The notes under the pieces: generated by a model
Told to the model about the DNA's origin: nothing
The model's database searches: none
What the model saw: the letters and a program-made list of their open reading frames with translations, nothing else
Assembly: GCA_945883115.1 (NCBI GenBank)
Contig: CAMCXA010000001.1
Span: forward strand, 120,293-184,292
Direction: 5' to 3'
DNA: 64,000 nucleotides
DNA from: Alsobacter soli
Lineage (GTDB): Bacteria; Pseudomonadota; Alphaproteobacteria; Rhizobiales; Beijerinckiaceae
Shown: in pieces, positions 44,878 to 52,975 of the stretch
How the letters are laid out: each line of letters opens with the position of its first letter
Numbering within the stretch: position 1 is the first letter of the stretch
Made by a program: the position numbers and the translations under genes

Positions 44878-44907
44878 ATTATAGCGCTAAATAATAAACA
44901 TTATCAA
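44878..44907 (-). promoter_or_regulatory. Predicted integrase promoter
   Basis: On the minus strand TTGATA (44907-44902), an 18-base spacer and a perfect TATAAT (44883-44878) lie about 85 bases before the integrase start. The transcript would begin near 44871 and run through the predicted arm sites, which allows autoregulation by the integrase. Confidence 0.55.
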
Positions 44908-44960
44908 TGGTATAATTGTATGTTCTGTGCGGTGACGTGGTATTATGTGTTGATAAGTCC

Positions 44961-45010
44961 TTCCCTTCACACGGGAGAGGTCACAGGTTCAATCCCTGTC
45001 GCGCCCACCA
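44961..45010 (+). repeat. attR direct repeat (50 bp), tRNA-Val 3' fragment
   Basis: A perfect copy of the tRNA-Val 3' half. The 5' half is absent, so it is not a functional tRNA gene. Chromosomal DNA resumes after it. Confidence 0.95.
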
Positions 45011-45156
45011 TATCCCTCTTGAATTGAGGGCAGCCTAAATCCACCCTCCAAAAACCGACATCCCATTTACGTCTGCCGATTTTATCGCTACGTTTTCTTG
45101 ATCAAGCAGCGCATCAGGAACACGCGTTGCCTCGTCTCATTTGAACGGGATCGCTC

Positions 45157-45735
45157 ATGCATGAACCGATTTCTGCCCTGCCCATGGGTGTTTTCATCGA
45201 TGGCCTCACCGGCGCGGTAAATCCCGCCTCCGGTCACTATGTGAAACGCCTGAGCGAGCTTCGCGAGATCTATCAGGACAAAGCGGCTTTCGACCACGCA
45301 GTCCGCGAGCGCGACGATCCGGTCACCTATGAGGTGGTCGAGTACCGGCCCGAGAACTCCGATATCTATTTTGGCACAACAACCATGTATCCCGGCGATA
45401 TAGGCGGCGAATTTCACATGACGCGCGGGCATTTCCATGCCCGCCGTGATATGGGTGAAGTCTATTACACCCAGTCGGGTACGGGCATTCTGTTGCTCGA
45501 ATCGCGTAATGGCGAAACCCGTACCGTCGAGATGAAACCGGGCGTGTGCGCGTTCATTCCGCCGGATTGGGCCCATCGGTCGATCAATACCGGCACGGAG
45601 CCGCTTGTATTCGTCTGGGTGTGCAATCCGCTTGCCGGGCATGATTATGGCGAAATTCTGAAGCGCGGAATGCGCAAGCGGGTGATGAAAATAGAGGGCG
45701 GCGTCAAGATGATCGATAATATCGCCTATGTCTGA
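45157..45735 (+). CDS. Cupin-type glucose-6-phosphate isomerase
   Basis: 192 residues. The cupin phosphoglucose isomerase (archaeal type, also known from some proteobacteria) interconverts glucose-6-P and fructose-6-P and needs a divalent metal. The metal site is complete: HMTRGHFHARRDMGEVYY supplies two His and the Glu, and PPDWAHRSIN supplies the third His. It is unrelated to the common Pgi fold. It overlaps the following sugar kinase gene by 8 bases, so together they can feed fructose into the hexose-phosphate pool. It is the first chromosomal gene after attR. Confidence 0.9.
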   Translation: MHEPISALPMGVFIDGLTGAVNPASGHYVKRLSELREIYQDKAAFDHAVRERDDPVTYEVVEYRPENSDIYFGTTTMYPGDIGGEFHMTRGHFHARRDMGEVYYTQSGTGILLLESRNGETRTVEMKPGVCAFIPPDWAHRSINTGTEPLVFVWVCNPLAGHDYGEILKRGMRKRVMKIEGGVKMIDNIAYV

Positions 45736-46696
45736 GCCCCAAACCCCACGCATCGTCGTTTGCGGCGAAGCCCTGATCGATCTCTTCGTCAGCTCCGACG
45801 CTCATGGCAAGATTGACACGGTCGCAAAGCTTGCCGGCGCGCCCTATAATCTGGCAATCGGCTTGGCGCGGCTTGGCGAGAAGGTTGCGTTGTGCGCGGG
45901 CCTGTCGACGGATCTGTTTGGCAAGGCTTTGCGCCATGCGCTGATCTCCGAAGGTGTCAGCGACATATTTCTGGAAGAATATACCGAGCCGACAATGCTC
46001 GTTCTTGTCAGCCGTGATGCACAGGGAAGTCCGAGCTACTCTTTCCCCGTCAGCACGAGTGCGGAGCGTCAATTGACCGGACGCCGGTTCCGCGATGCGC
46101 AGAGCCCGGTCGACGTGCTCGTTCTGGGCTCCTATCTGATGGTGTTTCCCGACCCGCAAAAGCATTTGCTTGGCATTGTCGCGGATAAAAAGTCGGACAC
46201 GCTGATCTGTCTCGATCCCAATGTGAGGCTGGGGATTGTTCCCGACAAGAAGCTCTGGCGTGAGGCTGTCGAGAAATTCCTTCCGCTTGCCGATATGGTC
46301 AAGGCAAGTGAAGAGGACATTGCAGCGCTCTATCCGGATGTTCCGGTTGATACGGTCGCGACTGCATGGCTCGGCAAAGGGGCGCGGCTCGTGATCGTCA
46401 CCGCTGGCGGCGAAGGCGCAACCGTCTGGTTCGGCAACCATGAAACCTTCACCGTCAAAGGGAAAGCGGTCAACGTGATCGATACCGTTGGCGCGGGCGA
46501 CAGTTTCCTGGCCGCACTTCTCTCCAGCTTGCGCCAGCAGCAGGTCCTGACAAAAACATCATTCGACGGTCTGACCGCTGACATTCTGGCGAAGGCCATG
46601 CGGATGGCTAATATAGCCGCCAGCATCACCTGCAGCCGCCTCGGTGCCGATTTGCCGGATCGTGCAATGATCGCAAAACATTTGGAACAGAAGTGA
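45728..46696 (+). CDS. PfkB-family sugar kinase, probable fructokinase
   Basis: 322 residues. The ribokinase fold is shown by VVCGEALIDLFVSSDA at the start, KLAGAPYNLAIGLARLG (substrate-binding Gly region), CLDPNVRLG, and the anion-hole/catalytic motif DTVGAGDSFLAALL near residue 255. Fructose is the most probable substrate because the gene is coupled to phosphoglucose isomerase, but 2-keto-3-deoxygluconate or ribose kinases share these motifs. A terminator follows. Confidence 0.87.
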   Translation: MSEPQTPRIVVCGEALIDLFVSSDAHGKIDTVAKLAGAPYNLAIGLARLGEKVALCAGLSTDLFGKALRHALISEGVSDIFLEEYTEPTMLVLVSRDAQGSPSYSFPVSTSAERQLTGRRFRDAQSPVDVLVLGSYLMVFPDPQKHLLGIVADKKSDTLICLDPNVRLGIVPDKKLWREAVEKFLPLADMVKASEEDIAALYPDVPVDTVATAWLGKGARLVIVTAGGEGATVWFGNHETFTVKGKAVNVIDTVGAGDSFLAALLSSLRQQQVLTKTSFDGLTADILAKAMRMANIAASITCSRLGADLPDRAMIAKHLEQK

Positions 46697-46741
46697 AGCG
46701 GCACCTGTCGCGCATTCTGAAAGTGTCCCGTGCACTCGAAA

Positions 46742-46775
46742 AATAGCCCGCTCGCGTTAAGCGGGCTATTTCTTG
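46742..46775. terminator. Bidirectional-type hairpin terminator
   Basis: An 11-bp perfect stem (AATAGCCCGCT / AGCGGGCTATT) with a 7-base loop is followed by TCTTG. It sits 45 bases after the kinase stop and 20 bases before the convergent small gene. A/T runs on both sides suggest it works in both directions. Confidence 0.75.
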
Positions 46776-46795
46776 TCGTGGCAATGACCGCAAGA

Positions 46796-47080
46796 TCAAT
46801 CCTTGTAGTCGGGCAGTCCCTGATGCTCCGGATCGCACGCATAGATCGTGTTCCAGTAGAACGTATCATAGGAGCACGTCGGAACGCCTTCCTGTGTCAT
46901 TGGGGGTCTGATCGAGCCTGTGAATTCGGGTTCTTCGATCATCTGCGTTTGTGATTTTGACTTCGCCGATTGGTCTGCCTTCATGCGGTCAGTGTACATG
47001 TCCGCCTGTGCGATCGAGATGCCGCCAATGAGGGTCGCCAAGGCCAATGAATATCCGGTGAGATGTTTTCTGAATGACAT
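46796..47080 (-). CDS. Small exported protein of unknown function
   Basis: 94 residues with a cleavable signal peptide (GYSLALATLIGGISIAQA-DMY). The mature part of about 67 residues is hydrophilic, contains the EFTGSIRPP stretch often seen in rhizobial periplasmic proteins, and two cysteines (PTCSYDTFYWNTIYAC) able to form a disulfide. AGGAT lies 8 bases before ATG 47080. No family is recognised. The 296 bases on its upstream side hold no other convincing gene. Confidence 0.68.
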   Translation of the reverse strand: MSFRKHLTGYSLALATLIGGISIAQADMYTDRMKADQSAKSKSQTQMIEEPEFTGSIRPPMTQEGVPTCSYDTFYWNTIYACDPEHQGLPDYKD

Positions 47081-47376
47081 GATCTTATCCTTTCATTGTT
47101 CATGAAGTGGACGTTTCCTCTCGGATCGAATTTTGTTTGGAACCGCCGTGCCCGAAGCTTGATTAGAGCGCCCGCTTAGATCGGTTTCCGTCGGAGGACG
47201 ATAAGGCGCGAACTGGCTTTGTGCCTCCGTTATGGACTAGATATGGGGACTTGTGATCCGGCGGCATATTGGTTTTCACCCTTAGGTAGATTTGACGATC
47301 ACTTTGGAACATGGGTGAGCCGGATTTGATGCTGGCGATCTTGCATGCTAATTGACCGTCGCGCGTGAGCGGTTGA

Positions 47377-47781
47377 ATGCGGAATACTGGCATGACACTG
47401 AAAATTATCAAATTGTTTGAAAGGCACCGGCGAGCGGGCGTCGTCTTCCAGTGTACGCTGGCTTATGCTTTCGCCATATCTCTGATTGCATCACCGCTGA
47501 AGCAGTTTCCTGACTTCGCTACGCAGACAATGTGGTGTGTTTCCGCTGAGGTTGGCAATCACTCTGACGCCCCCAACCCTGCACCATCTCACCATGAGGA
47601 TGGCTCCTGCTGTCTCTATTTCTGCCCGATGTCCGCCGCACTCGTCCTGCCGGCGACTGTGCTTGTCGGCTTAATGACGAGAGCAGGATCAGCTCTCGGC
47701 GTCCCGCGCGAGGCCTCTGGCCAGACTGGGTTTCCTCCGGCTGCTTTTTCAAATCCTCGGGCTCCGCCACAAATAATGTGA
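47377..47781 (+). CDS. DUF2946-like protein upstream of a copper chaperone
   Basis: 134 residues; the start could also be ATG 47392. The protein has an N-terminal hydrophobic segment (VVFQCTLAYAFAISLIASPL), a His/Cys-rich centre (SHHEDGSCCLYFCPM) and a second hydrophobic stretch (ALVLPATVLVGLM), the layout of DUF2946 proteins that accompany copper uptake genes. A metal-related role is inferred from the His/Cys cluster and from the copper chaperone 59 bases downstream. No clear ribosome site is seen, so the start is uncertain. Confidence 0.6.
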   Translation: MRNTGMTLKIIKLFERHRRAGVVFQCTLAYAFAISLIASPLKQFPDFATQTMWCVSAEVGNHSDAPNPAPSHHEDGSCCLYFCPMSAALVLPATVLVGLMTRAGSALGVPREASGQTGFPPAAFSNPRAPPQIM

Positions 47782-47840
47782 GACGTTTCCGCTCTTCAGT
47801 CTGCAAAATGCAGCCTATTCCACATTTATCGAGGATCATC

Positions 47841-48344
47841 ATGGTCAGTTCACTTTTCGTGCGCGCTATCGCGCTTACAATTCTGCTTCTCTCACCGGGC
47901 ACCGTGTCAGCTCACGAATACACGCTTGGCACGCTCACAATCGGGCATCCATGGGCGCGGGCAACACCTGCCGGCGCGAAAGTTGCCGGGGCGTTTCTCT
48001 CGGTTGAAAACAAATCCGACATGCCCGACCGGCTCATTCAGGTCTCCATTGAAGGCGCCGAAACCACGAAAATCCATCAAATGCTGATGGAGGATGGCAT
48101 GATGAAAATGCGCCCGTTGGCTGGCGGGCTGGATGTGCCAGCCGGCACAAAGACCGAGCTAAAACCCGGCAGCTATCATCTCATGTTGATGGGGCTGGCC
48201 GCACCACTGGTTGAAGGCCAGAAGGTCAAGGGTCTACTCACGTTTGAAAAGGCCGGAACCATCGAGGTCGAGTTCAAAGTCGAAGCCATCGGCGGCAATG
48301 CGGGGCAGGCGGCACACCAGCATTCCGACGTGCCGCAGAACTAG
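47841..48344 (+). CDS. Periplasmic copper chaperone PCuAC
   Basis: 167 residues from ATG 47841, preceded by GAGGAT; the frame open to 47778 overlaps the previous gene. A signal peptide ends at VSAHEY. The PCuAC domain contains the Cu(I)-binding set: a His-x-Met pair (KIHQMLMEDGMMKM) and a later HLMLMGL, matching the H(M)X10MX21HXM pattern of the family. It delivers copper to cytochrome oxidase CuA or CuB sites. A short His-rich tail (AAHQHSD) may add metal affinity. Confidence 0.9.
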   Translation: MVSSLFVRAIALTILLLSPGTVSAHEYTLGTLTIGHPWARATPAGAKVAGAFLSVENKSDMPDRLIQVSIEGAETTKIHQMLMEDGMMKMRPLAGGLDVPAGTKTELKPGSYHLMLMGLAAPLVEGQKVKGLLTFEKAGTIEVEFKVEAIGGNAGQAAHQHSDVPQN

Positions 48345-48355
48345 ACCAAGCAAGA

Positions 48356-49051
48356 TCAGGTGGCGGGGGCAAGCAAGCTCGCAACCGCCGCCTGCAAATC
48401 ATCATAGTGATGGATCAGCCGATCCGGCTTGAGGTCCACAATCGGGATATCGGTGTAGCCGAAACTGACACCCACCACCGGGATACTCGCATTCCGCGCC
48501 GTATCAATATCGGTCTTGGAATCGCCGACCATGACAGCCCTGCTGGAGGAGCCGCCCGATTTCTCGATGGTCAGTGTCAGATGGCGCGCATCCGGCTTGA
48601 AATACTCGAATGAGTCCCGCCCGCAGATCGCCGAGAAGTGGCCATCAATTTTGAGCGCCTCGAGCAACAGGATCGAGTGAGCCTCGATCTTGTTCGTGCA
48701 GACGGCAAGACGATGACCTTCCGCCTTGAGCGCCGAGAGCGCCAACTCCACGCCCGGGAACAAGGTGCTCTCATCGGCGAGGTGGATTTCGTAATGGGCC
48801 AGAAAGTCCTGAAAGAGGTCTTCCAACCGTTCGGGCGTCACTGAAATCCCCGATGCTTTCAACCCGCGCTGCAGGAGCACGCGCGCGCCCGCGCCGATCA
48901 TCTCGCGCGCCGAGTCGAGCGGCAAAGGTGCGAGATCAAGCTTGCCGAGAACGGCGTTCAACGTGGCGATGATGTCGCCCGCCGTGTCGGCCAGCGTGCC
49001 ATCGAGATCAAAAACAATCGTCGCGGGATTAAGGGGTTTTGCGTGTGTCAT
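48356..49051 (-). CDS. gph: Phosphoglycolate phosphatase (HAD family)
   Basis: 231 residues from ATG 49051. HAD hydrolases of this type remove phosphate from 2-phosphoglycolate formed during DNA repair. Motif I is IVFDLDGTLADTAGDI, motif II lies in AVCTNKIEAHS, and motifs III/IV are KPDARHL and MVGDSKTDIDTARNA. An upstream extension to 49123 is possible but lacks a better ribosome site. Its promoter region is shared with the divergent rpiA and contains a long inverted repeat. Confidence 0.88.
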   Translation of the reverse strand: MTHAKPLNPATIVFDLDGTLADTAGDIIATLNAVLGKLDLAPLPLDSAREMIGAGARVLLQRGLKASGISVTPERLEDLFQDFLAHYEIHLADESTLFPGVELALSALKAEGHRLAVCTNKIEAHSILLLEALKIDGHFSAICGRDSFEYFKPDARHLTLTIEKSGGSSSRAVMVGDSKTDIDTARNASIPVVGVSFGYTDIPIVDLKPDRLIHHYDDLQAAVASLLAPAT

Positions 49052-49127
49052 GTCCACGGTCTGAAGGATGAAACTGGCAACGTCAATCATTTCGTGACGC
49101 TCAATGGGTCTGTTCCAACGCAATCAG

Positions 49128-49171
49128 TGGAAATGTCCGTTTATAGACCCGTTTTTGTTCGGACATTTCCA
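49128..49171. promoter_or_regulatory. 12-bp inverted repeat between gph and rpiA
   Basis: TGGAAATGTCCG (49128-49139) and CGGACATTTCCA (49160-49171) are a perfect inverted pair separated by 20 AT-rich bases. It lies 77 bases from the gph start and 57 from the rpiA start, so one bound regulator could control both. The 32-base centre spacing (three helical turns) fits two dimers or a looped complex. Confidence 0.5.
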
Positions 49172-49227
49172 GAATATGCTATGGTAATATCGGGCATTAA
49201 AGCGGTAAAGAATCAGGAAAACAGTCC

Positions 49228-49926
49228 ATGAATCTGGATGAGCTGAAGCGGGAAGCAGCGGCACAGGCCGTGGCGATGGTCGAACCGGGCATGCGCCTCG
49301 GCCTCGGGACAGGCTCGACAGCCAAGCATTTCGTCGATCTGCTCGCCGCGCGGATGAAGCGCGAAACCCTTGGAATCATTGGTGTTCCGACCTCGGAAGC
49401 AACACGAATTCAAGCCGCAAGCCTCGGCATCCCCCTGACAACGCTCGATGAAACGCCCGAGCTTGATCTGACCATTGATGGTGCCGACGAGATCGACGCC
49501 AAGCTTAGGCTGATCAAAGGCGGCGGCGGTGCCCATCTCCGCGAGAAGATCGTCGCAATGGCATCGAAGAAGATGATCGTTATTGCAGACGAGACAAAAC
49601 TCGTTGAAATCCTTGGGAAATTCCCGTTGCCACTTGAGGTCGTACCCTTTGGACTCGCGGCCACACGCCTCGCAATCACCCGCGCCATCGAGGCCAGCGG
49701 GTGCAGGGGCGAGCTGACAATCCGCAAGCGCGCCACTGGCGAGGTCTGGCTGACCGACAGCGGCAATGTGATCCTTGACGCCGCATTGGGGACTATTCCA
49801 GCGCCAGAAGACCTCGCCGAGCGTCTCGACAGCGTCACCGCACTCGTCGAGCACGGCCTGTTCATCGGGATCGCAAAAACGGCCATTCTCGCGACATCGT
49901 CAGGAATAAAAACGATGTCTGTCTGA
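49228..49926 (+). CDS. rpiA: Ribose-5-phosphate isomerase A
   Basis: 232 residues. It interconverts ribose-5-P and ribulose-5-P in the pentose phosphate pathway. The motifs are [16 protein letters not shown] (phosphate loop), [10 protein letters not shown] (catalytic Asp region) and [14 protein letters not shown] (catalytic Glu). It has full family length. The following gene is glutathione reductase, whose NADPH comes from the same pathway; 93 bases separate them. Confidence 0.95.
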   Translation: MNLDELKREAAAQAVAMVEPGMRLGLGTGSTAKHFVDLLAARMKRETLGIIGVPTSEATRIQAASLGIPLTTLDETPELDLTIDGADEIDAKLRLIKGGGGAHLREKIVAMASKKMIVIADETKLVEILGKFPLPLEVVPFGLAATRLAITRAIEASGCRGELTIRKRATGEVWLTDSGNVILDAALGTIPAPEDLAERLDSVTALVEHGLFIGIAKTAILATSSGIKTMSV

Positions 49927-50019
49927 AAAAATACATTAAAATCAATTGTTTAATAGCTATTTAAGCTCAATATCTCATCACAAGATGCTGCCCCCAAATC
50001 GCCAAGGAGACCGCCGAAT

Positions 50020-51372
50020 ATGACCGAGTTTGACTGTGACCTGTTCGTTATCGGAGGCGGGTCTGGCGGTGTTCGTGCAGCGCGCATCTCCGCCACCCAT
50101 GGTGCAAAGGTCATGCTCGCCGAGGAATATCGGGTCGGCGGAACCTGCGTCATTCGCGGCTGTGTCCCGAAGAAACTCTATGTCTATGCAAGCCGTTTCG
50201 CCGATGACTTCGAGAATGCGCGCGGGTTCGGATGGAGCCTATCCGAGGCAAAGTTCGACTTTGCAGCGCTAAAAGCCTCAAAAGATAGGGAAATTGACCG
50301 GCTGGAAGCCGCATATCGCAATAATCTGGGGCGTTCCGGCGTTGAAATCGTAACAGAACGAGCCATCATTGCCGGGCCGCATGCTATCATGTTGGCAAGC
50401 GGTCGAAAAATTTCAGCGCGCACGATTCTGGTTGCAACTGGCGGGCATCCTGTAATCCCTGATCTTCCGGGACGGGAATTAGCCAATGATTCCAATGATT
50501 TCTTCGAGTGGAAGAGCTTGCCAAAATCCGTCGCCATCATTGGCGCAGGCTATATCGGCGTCGAATTTGCCTGCCTATTGCAGAAACTGGGCTGCCAAGT
50601 AACGGTGATCCTCCGGCGCGACCACGTCCTGCCGCGCTTCGATCACGATTTGCGCATGGGTCTGACAGAAGCGATGGAACGCGGCGGGATCAAAATCATC
50701 CCGCATAGCGCGATTGCGTCAATTTCCGGAAAACCGGACGATTTGGTCGTAACGACCTCGAATCACGAGGAAATTGCCGTTGAACGCGTGATATTTGCAA
50801 CCGGACGCGCGCCAAATACACGAGGGCTCGGTCTCGCCGAGGCGGGTGTTCATCTTGATGATCAGGGCGGTGTCATCGTTGATTCCTATTCAAAAACCAA
50901 TGTTCCGTCGATCTACGCGGTGGGTGATGTCACGAACCGCATTCAATTGACGCCTGTTGCGATCAGGGAAGGGCACGCCTTCGCCGATACCGTTTTCGGC
51001 AATCTACCCACTCCGGTTGATATTGGCCCCGTTCCGACCGCCGTATTTTCAACGCCAGAAATCGGTACGGTTGGCTTGACTGAAAAAGAAGCACGCGAGA
51101 CTCACGATGTCGTTTTGTTCAAAACAGGCTTTCGTCCCATGCATGCCACGCTGTCGGGAAGCTCCGAGCGCATGATGATGAAGATTCTCGTCGACCGGCC
51201 GACAGATCGCGTGCTTGGGGTCCATATTCTTGGCCACGGGGCAGGCGAGATGATCCAGTTGGTCGGGATTGCCATGCGAATGGGCGCAACAAAGCGCGAC
51301 TTCGACCAGACATTGGCTGTCCATCCCACTGCGGCAGAAGAACTCGTCACTTTACGGACGCCAGTCAGCTAA
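50020..51372 (+). CDS. gor: Glutathione-disulfide reductase
   Basis: 450 residues. A flavoprotein that reduces GSSG with NADPH. The FAD motif is VIGGGSGGVRAARISA, and the redox-active disulfide is GGTCVIRGCVPKKL. The NADPH domain has IIGAGYIGVEFACLLQKLG with downstream RRDH, and the C-terminal HPTAAEELVTL supplies the catalytic His-Glu pair. GGAG lies upstream of ATG 50020. It is consistent with the glutathione-dependent GloA and the GST in the window. Confidence 0.95.
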   Translation: MTEFDCDLFVIGGGSGGVRAARISATHGAKVMLAEEYRVGGTCVIRGCVPKKLYVYASRFADDFENARGFGWSLSEAKFDFAALKASKDREIDRLEAAYRNNLGRSGVEIVTERAIIAGPHAIMLASGRKISARTILVATGGHPVIPDLPGRELANDSNDFFEWKSLPKSVAIIGAGYIGVEFACLLQKLGCQVTVILRRDHVLPRFDHDLRMGLTEAMERGGIKIIPHSAIASISGKPDDLVVTTSNHEEIAVERVIFATGRAPNTRGLGLAEAGVHLDDQGGVIVDSYSKTNVPSIYAVGDVTNRIQLTPVAIREGHAFADTVFGNLPTPVDIGPVPTAVFSTPEIGTVGLTEKEARETHDVVLFKTGFRPMHATLSGSSERMMMKILVDRPTDRVLGVHILGHGAGEMIQLVGIAMRMGATKRDFDQTLAVHPTAAEELVTLRTPVS

Positions 51373-51449
51373 TGTGCAGATTGGAGTAATTCTGGTCAAA
51401 AGTCGAAAATCTTAAGAAATCAGCAACCGTAAAAGCGCATCCTAGCCAT

Positions 51450-52280
51450 ATGAATACTCGTTTGGTTAAGCGTCTTTGTGCTTGTGCGTTTTTGCTGCTC
51501 GTTGCTGGCTGCGGCCTGTTTCGCTTTGATAGTCGCGCGCCTTGGCGTGACGAGGTCGAGCAAAAATGCCTCTCCTCTGGGCAAGTTCAGATTACGCCTG
51601 CAATTGAGGCGTCGCGCGAGCTTGATGGTCCCGGTGCCTGCGGCATGCTGCAACCATTCCGCGTGAGTGCTTTGGCGGAGGGGTCGGTCGCACTGAAATC
51701 GAAAGCAACACTGGCCTGTCCGATGATACCAGTCGTGGACAAATGGGTCGAAGAGGTCGTCCAGCCTGCCGCCAAGCTCTATTACGGAACGCGCGTAGCA
51801 GAGTTAAATGCCGGATCCTATTCCTGCCGAAACCAGAATAATACGTGGTTCGGTGATGCCTCCGAGCATGCTTTCGGAAATGCTGTCGATGTAATGGGGT
51901 TCCGATTTGCGGATGGCCGCGAAATGTCGGTGGTCAAGGGCTGGAAAGGGCAGACCCGCGATCAGGAATTCCTGCGGGAAATCTTTGTGAACGCGTGCGA
52001 TTATTTCACGACTGTTTTAGCCCCGGGATCAGATGCATACCATTACAACCACATCCATATGGATCTGGCTCGCCACGACGCCTATAATCAACGGCGCATT
52101 TGCAAACCAAAAATCCAGTTTGCTCGCAAAATCGACCCGAAAGCGAACAGGTTGCTCGCGGTAACGCAGCCGCCAGCCACGGATGAACCCGAGATTACGG
52201 GGGCTTTACAAGATGCCCCGTTGCCAAAAGCAGATGGCACTCGAGAAGCAAAATCGGTAGACCTTGGCGGAGTTTACTAG
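51450..52280 (+). CDS. Extensin-like C-terminal domain lipoprotein
   Basis: 276 residues with a lipoprotein signal (LLLVAGCGLF; lipobox VAGC). The extensin-like domain (about 50-230) has four conserved cysteines (KCLSSG, GACGMLQPF, SYSCRNQN, RRICKPK) and a peptidase-M15-like pattern: SEHAFGNAVDVMGFR and YNHIHMDLARHD supply the likely zinc His/Asp/His. This points to a periplasmic peptidoglycan or peptide hydrolase of the LAS type. The C-terminal 40 residues are low complexity with an EITGAL motif. Its stop lies 2 bases from the convergent SDR gene. Confidence 0.85.
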   Translation: MNTRLVKRLCACAFLLLVAGCGLFRFDSRAPWRDEVEQKCLSSGQVQITPAIEASRELDGPGACGMLQPFRVSALAEGSVALKSKATLACPMIPVVDKWVEEVVQPAAKLYYGTRVAELNAGSYSCRNQNNTWFGDASEHAFGNAVDVMGFRFADGREMSVVKGWKGQTRDQEFLREIFVNACDYFTTVLAPGSDAYHYNHIHMDLARHDAYNQRRICKPKIQFARKIDPKANRLLAVTQPPATDEPEITGALQDAPLPKADGTREAKSVDLGGVY

Positions 52281-52282
52281 CC

Positions 52283-52975
52283 TTACCAAGCCCGCTCGGT
52301 ACCGTCATAATTCATGAAACGACCCGAATTGGATATTGTTAGCGTATCAATCAGCTTCACGATTCCATCCGCACTTTCGGAAACATCAATATCTGCGCCC
52401 GAACCGCCCATATCGGTTCGGACCCAACCGGGATGCAGTGTTAGCGTCGCAATCCCGTCCTTGCGCAGATCGGTTCCGAGACCTTGCATGACCTTGTTGA
52501 CCTCAGCTTTTGACGTCCGATACGCAATCTTGTCTGACTGCTTCGAGGAAAGGCTGCCCATCATGCTTGAGACAGTCACTATTCTTGGTGCGCCGGATTT
52601 CTTGAGCAAGGGCAGGATGGCTTGCGTTACCCGTAAGGGGCCGAGCGTATTGGTGTCGAGCGTTTCGAGAAAGCCTGGAAAATCCATATCAAGGGTTGAT
52701 TGACGGTCCGGCCCGATAATCCCGGCATTGTTGACGAGCACGTCAATTGACCTGCCATGAAGCGCATGCGCGAGTGTCGCAACCGATGCGTCATGTGTCA
52801 CATCTAGCGGAAGAAGGGTGATACGATCGGGAAAGCGGTCGGCCAGCGTAAGAAGCTCTGATGCGGCTTTTGGGTCGCGCGCGGTTGCGATGACAGTATC
52901 GCCGCGTTCAGCGAGTAATGTTGCGAGTGCTAGCCCGATCCCGCGGTTTGCTCCCGTAATCAGATAATTTGTCAT
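52283..52975 (-). CDS. Short-chain dehydrogenase/reductase
   Basis: 230 residues. Classical SDR fold: [20 protein letters not shown] (cofactor loop), [10 protein letters not shown] (NNAG), VTVSSMMGS (catalytic Ser) and [11 protein letters not shown] (YxxxK). Similar to C-factor/CsgA-like SDRs; the substrate is unknown. ATG 52975 overlaps the stop of the upstream oxoprolinase gene, so the two form an operon. Confidence 0.88.
   Translation of the reverse strand: MTNYLITGANRGIGLALATLLAERGDTVIATARDPKAASELLTLADRFPDRITLLPLDVTHDASVATLAHALHGRSIDVLVNNAGIIGPDRQSTLDMDFPGFLETLDTNTLGPLRVTQAILPLLKKSGAPRIVTVSSMMGSLSSKQSDKIAYRTSKAEVNKVMQGLGTDLRKDGIATLTLHPGWVRTDMGGSGADIDVSESADGIVKLIDTLTISNSGRFMNYDGTERAW

Larger units (their letters stand above)
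38021..45010. mobile_element. tRNA-Val integrated element, phage-satellite-like, about 7 kb
   Basis: The element is bounded by perfect 50-bp copies of the tRNA 3' half (38021-38070 and 44961-45010). It carries a tyrosine integrase next to the right junction. The following genes, read leftwards on the minus strand, are a 200-aa unknown, an AlpA-like regulator, a DUF3987 protein and a small GRPKG protein resembling phage packaging or terminase small subunits. Two plus-strand cargo genes lie at the left end: a Sel1-repeat membrane protein and an AT-rich exported protein. Base composition is visibly more AT-rich than the flanks. The int-alpA-replication-terS-like order is that of phage-inducible islands; no capsid or tail gene is present. 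Satellite status is inference. Confidence 0.85.

Noticed and set aside
44961..45010. A second tRNA-Val gene
   Set aside because: Only the 3' 50 bases are present; the acceptor 5' strand and D arm are missing, so it is an attachment-site copy.
45013..45029. Hairpin CCCTC-N7-GAGGG after attR as the original tRNA terminator
   Set aside because: The stem is only 5 bp and no T run follows, so it is too weak to call.
47163..47411. An 82-codon minus-strand frame between the small exported protein and the DUF2946-like gene
   Set aside because: It overlaps the start of the better supported plus-strand gene and has no ribosome site or family resemblance.
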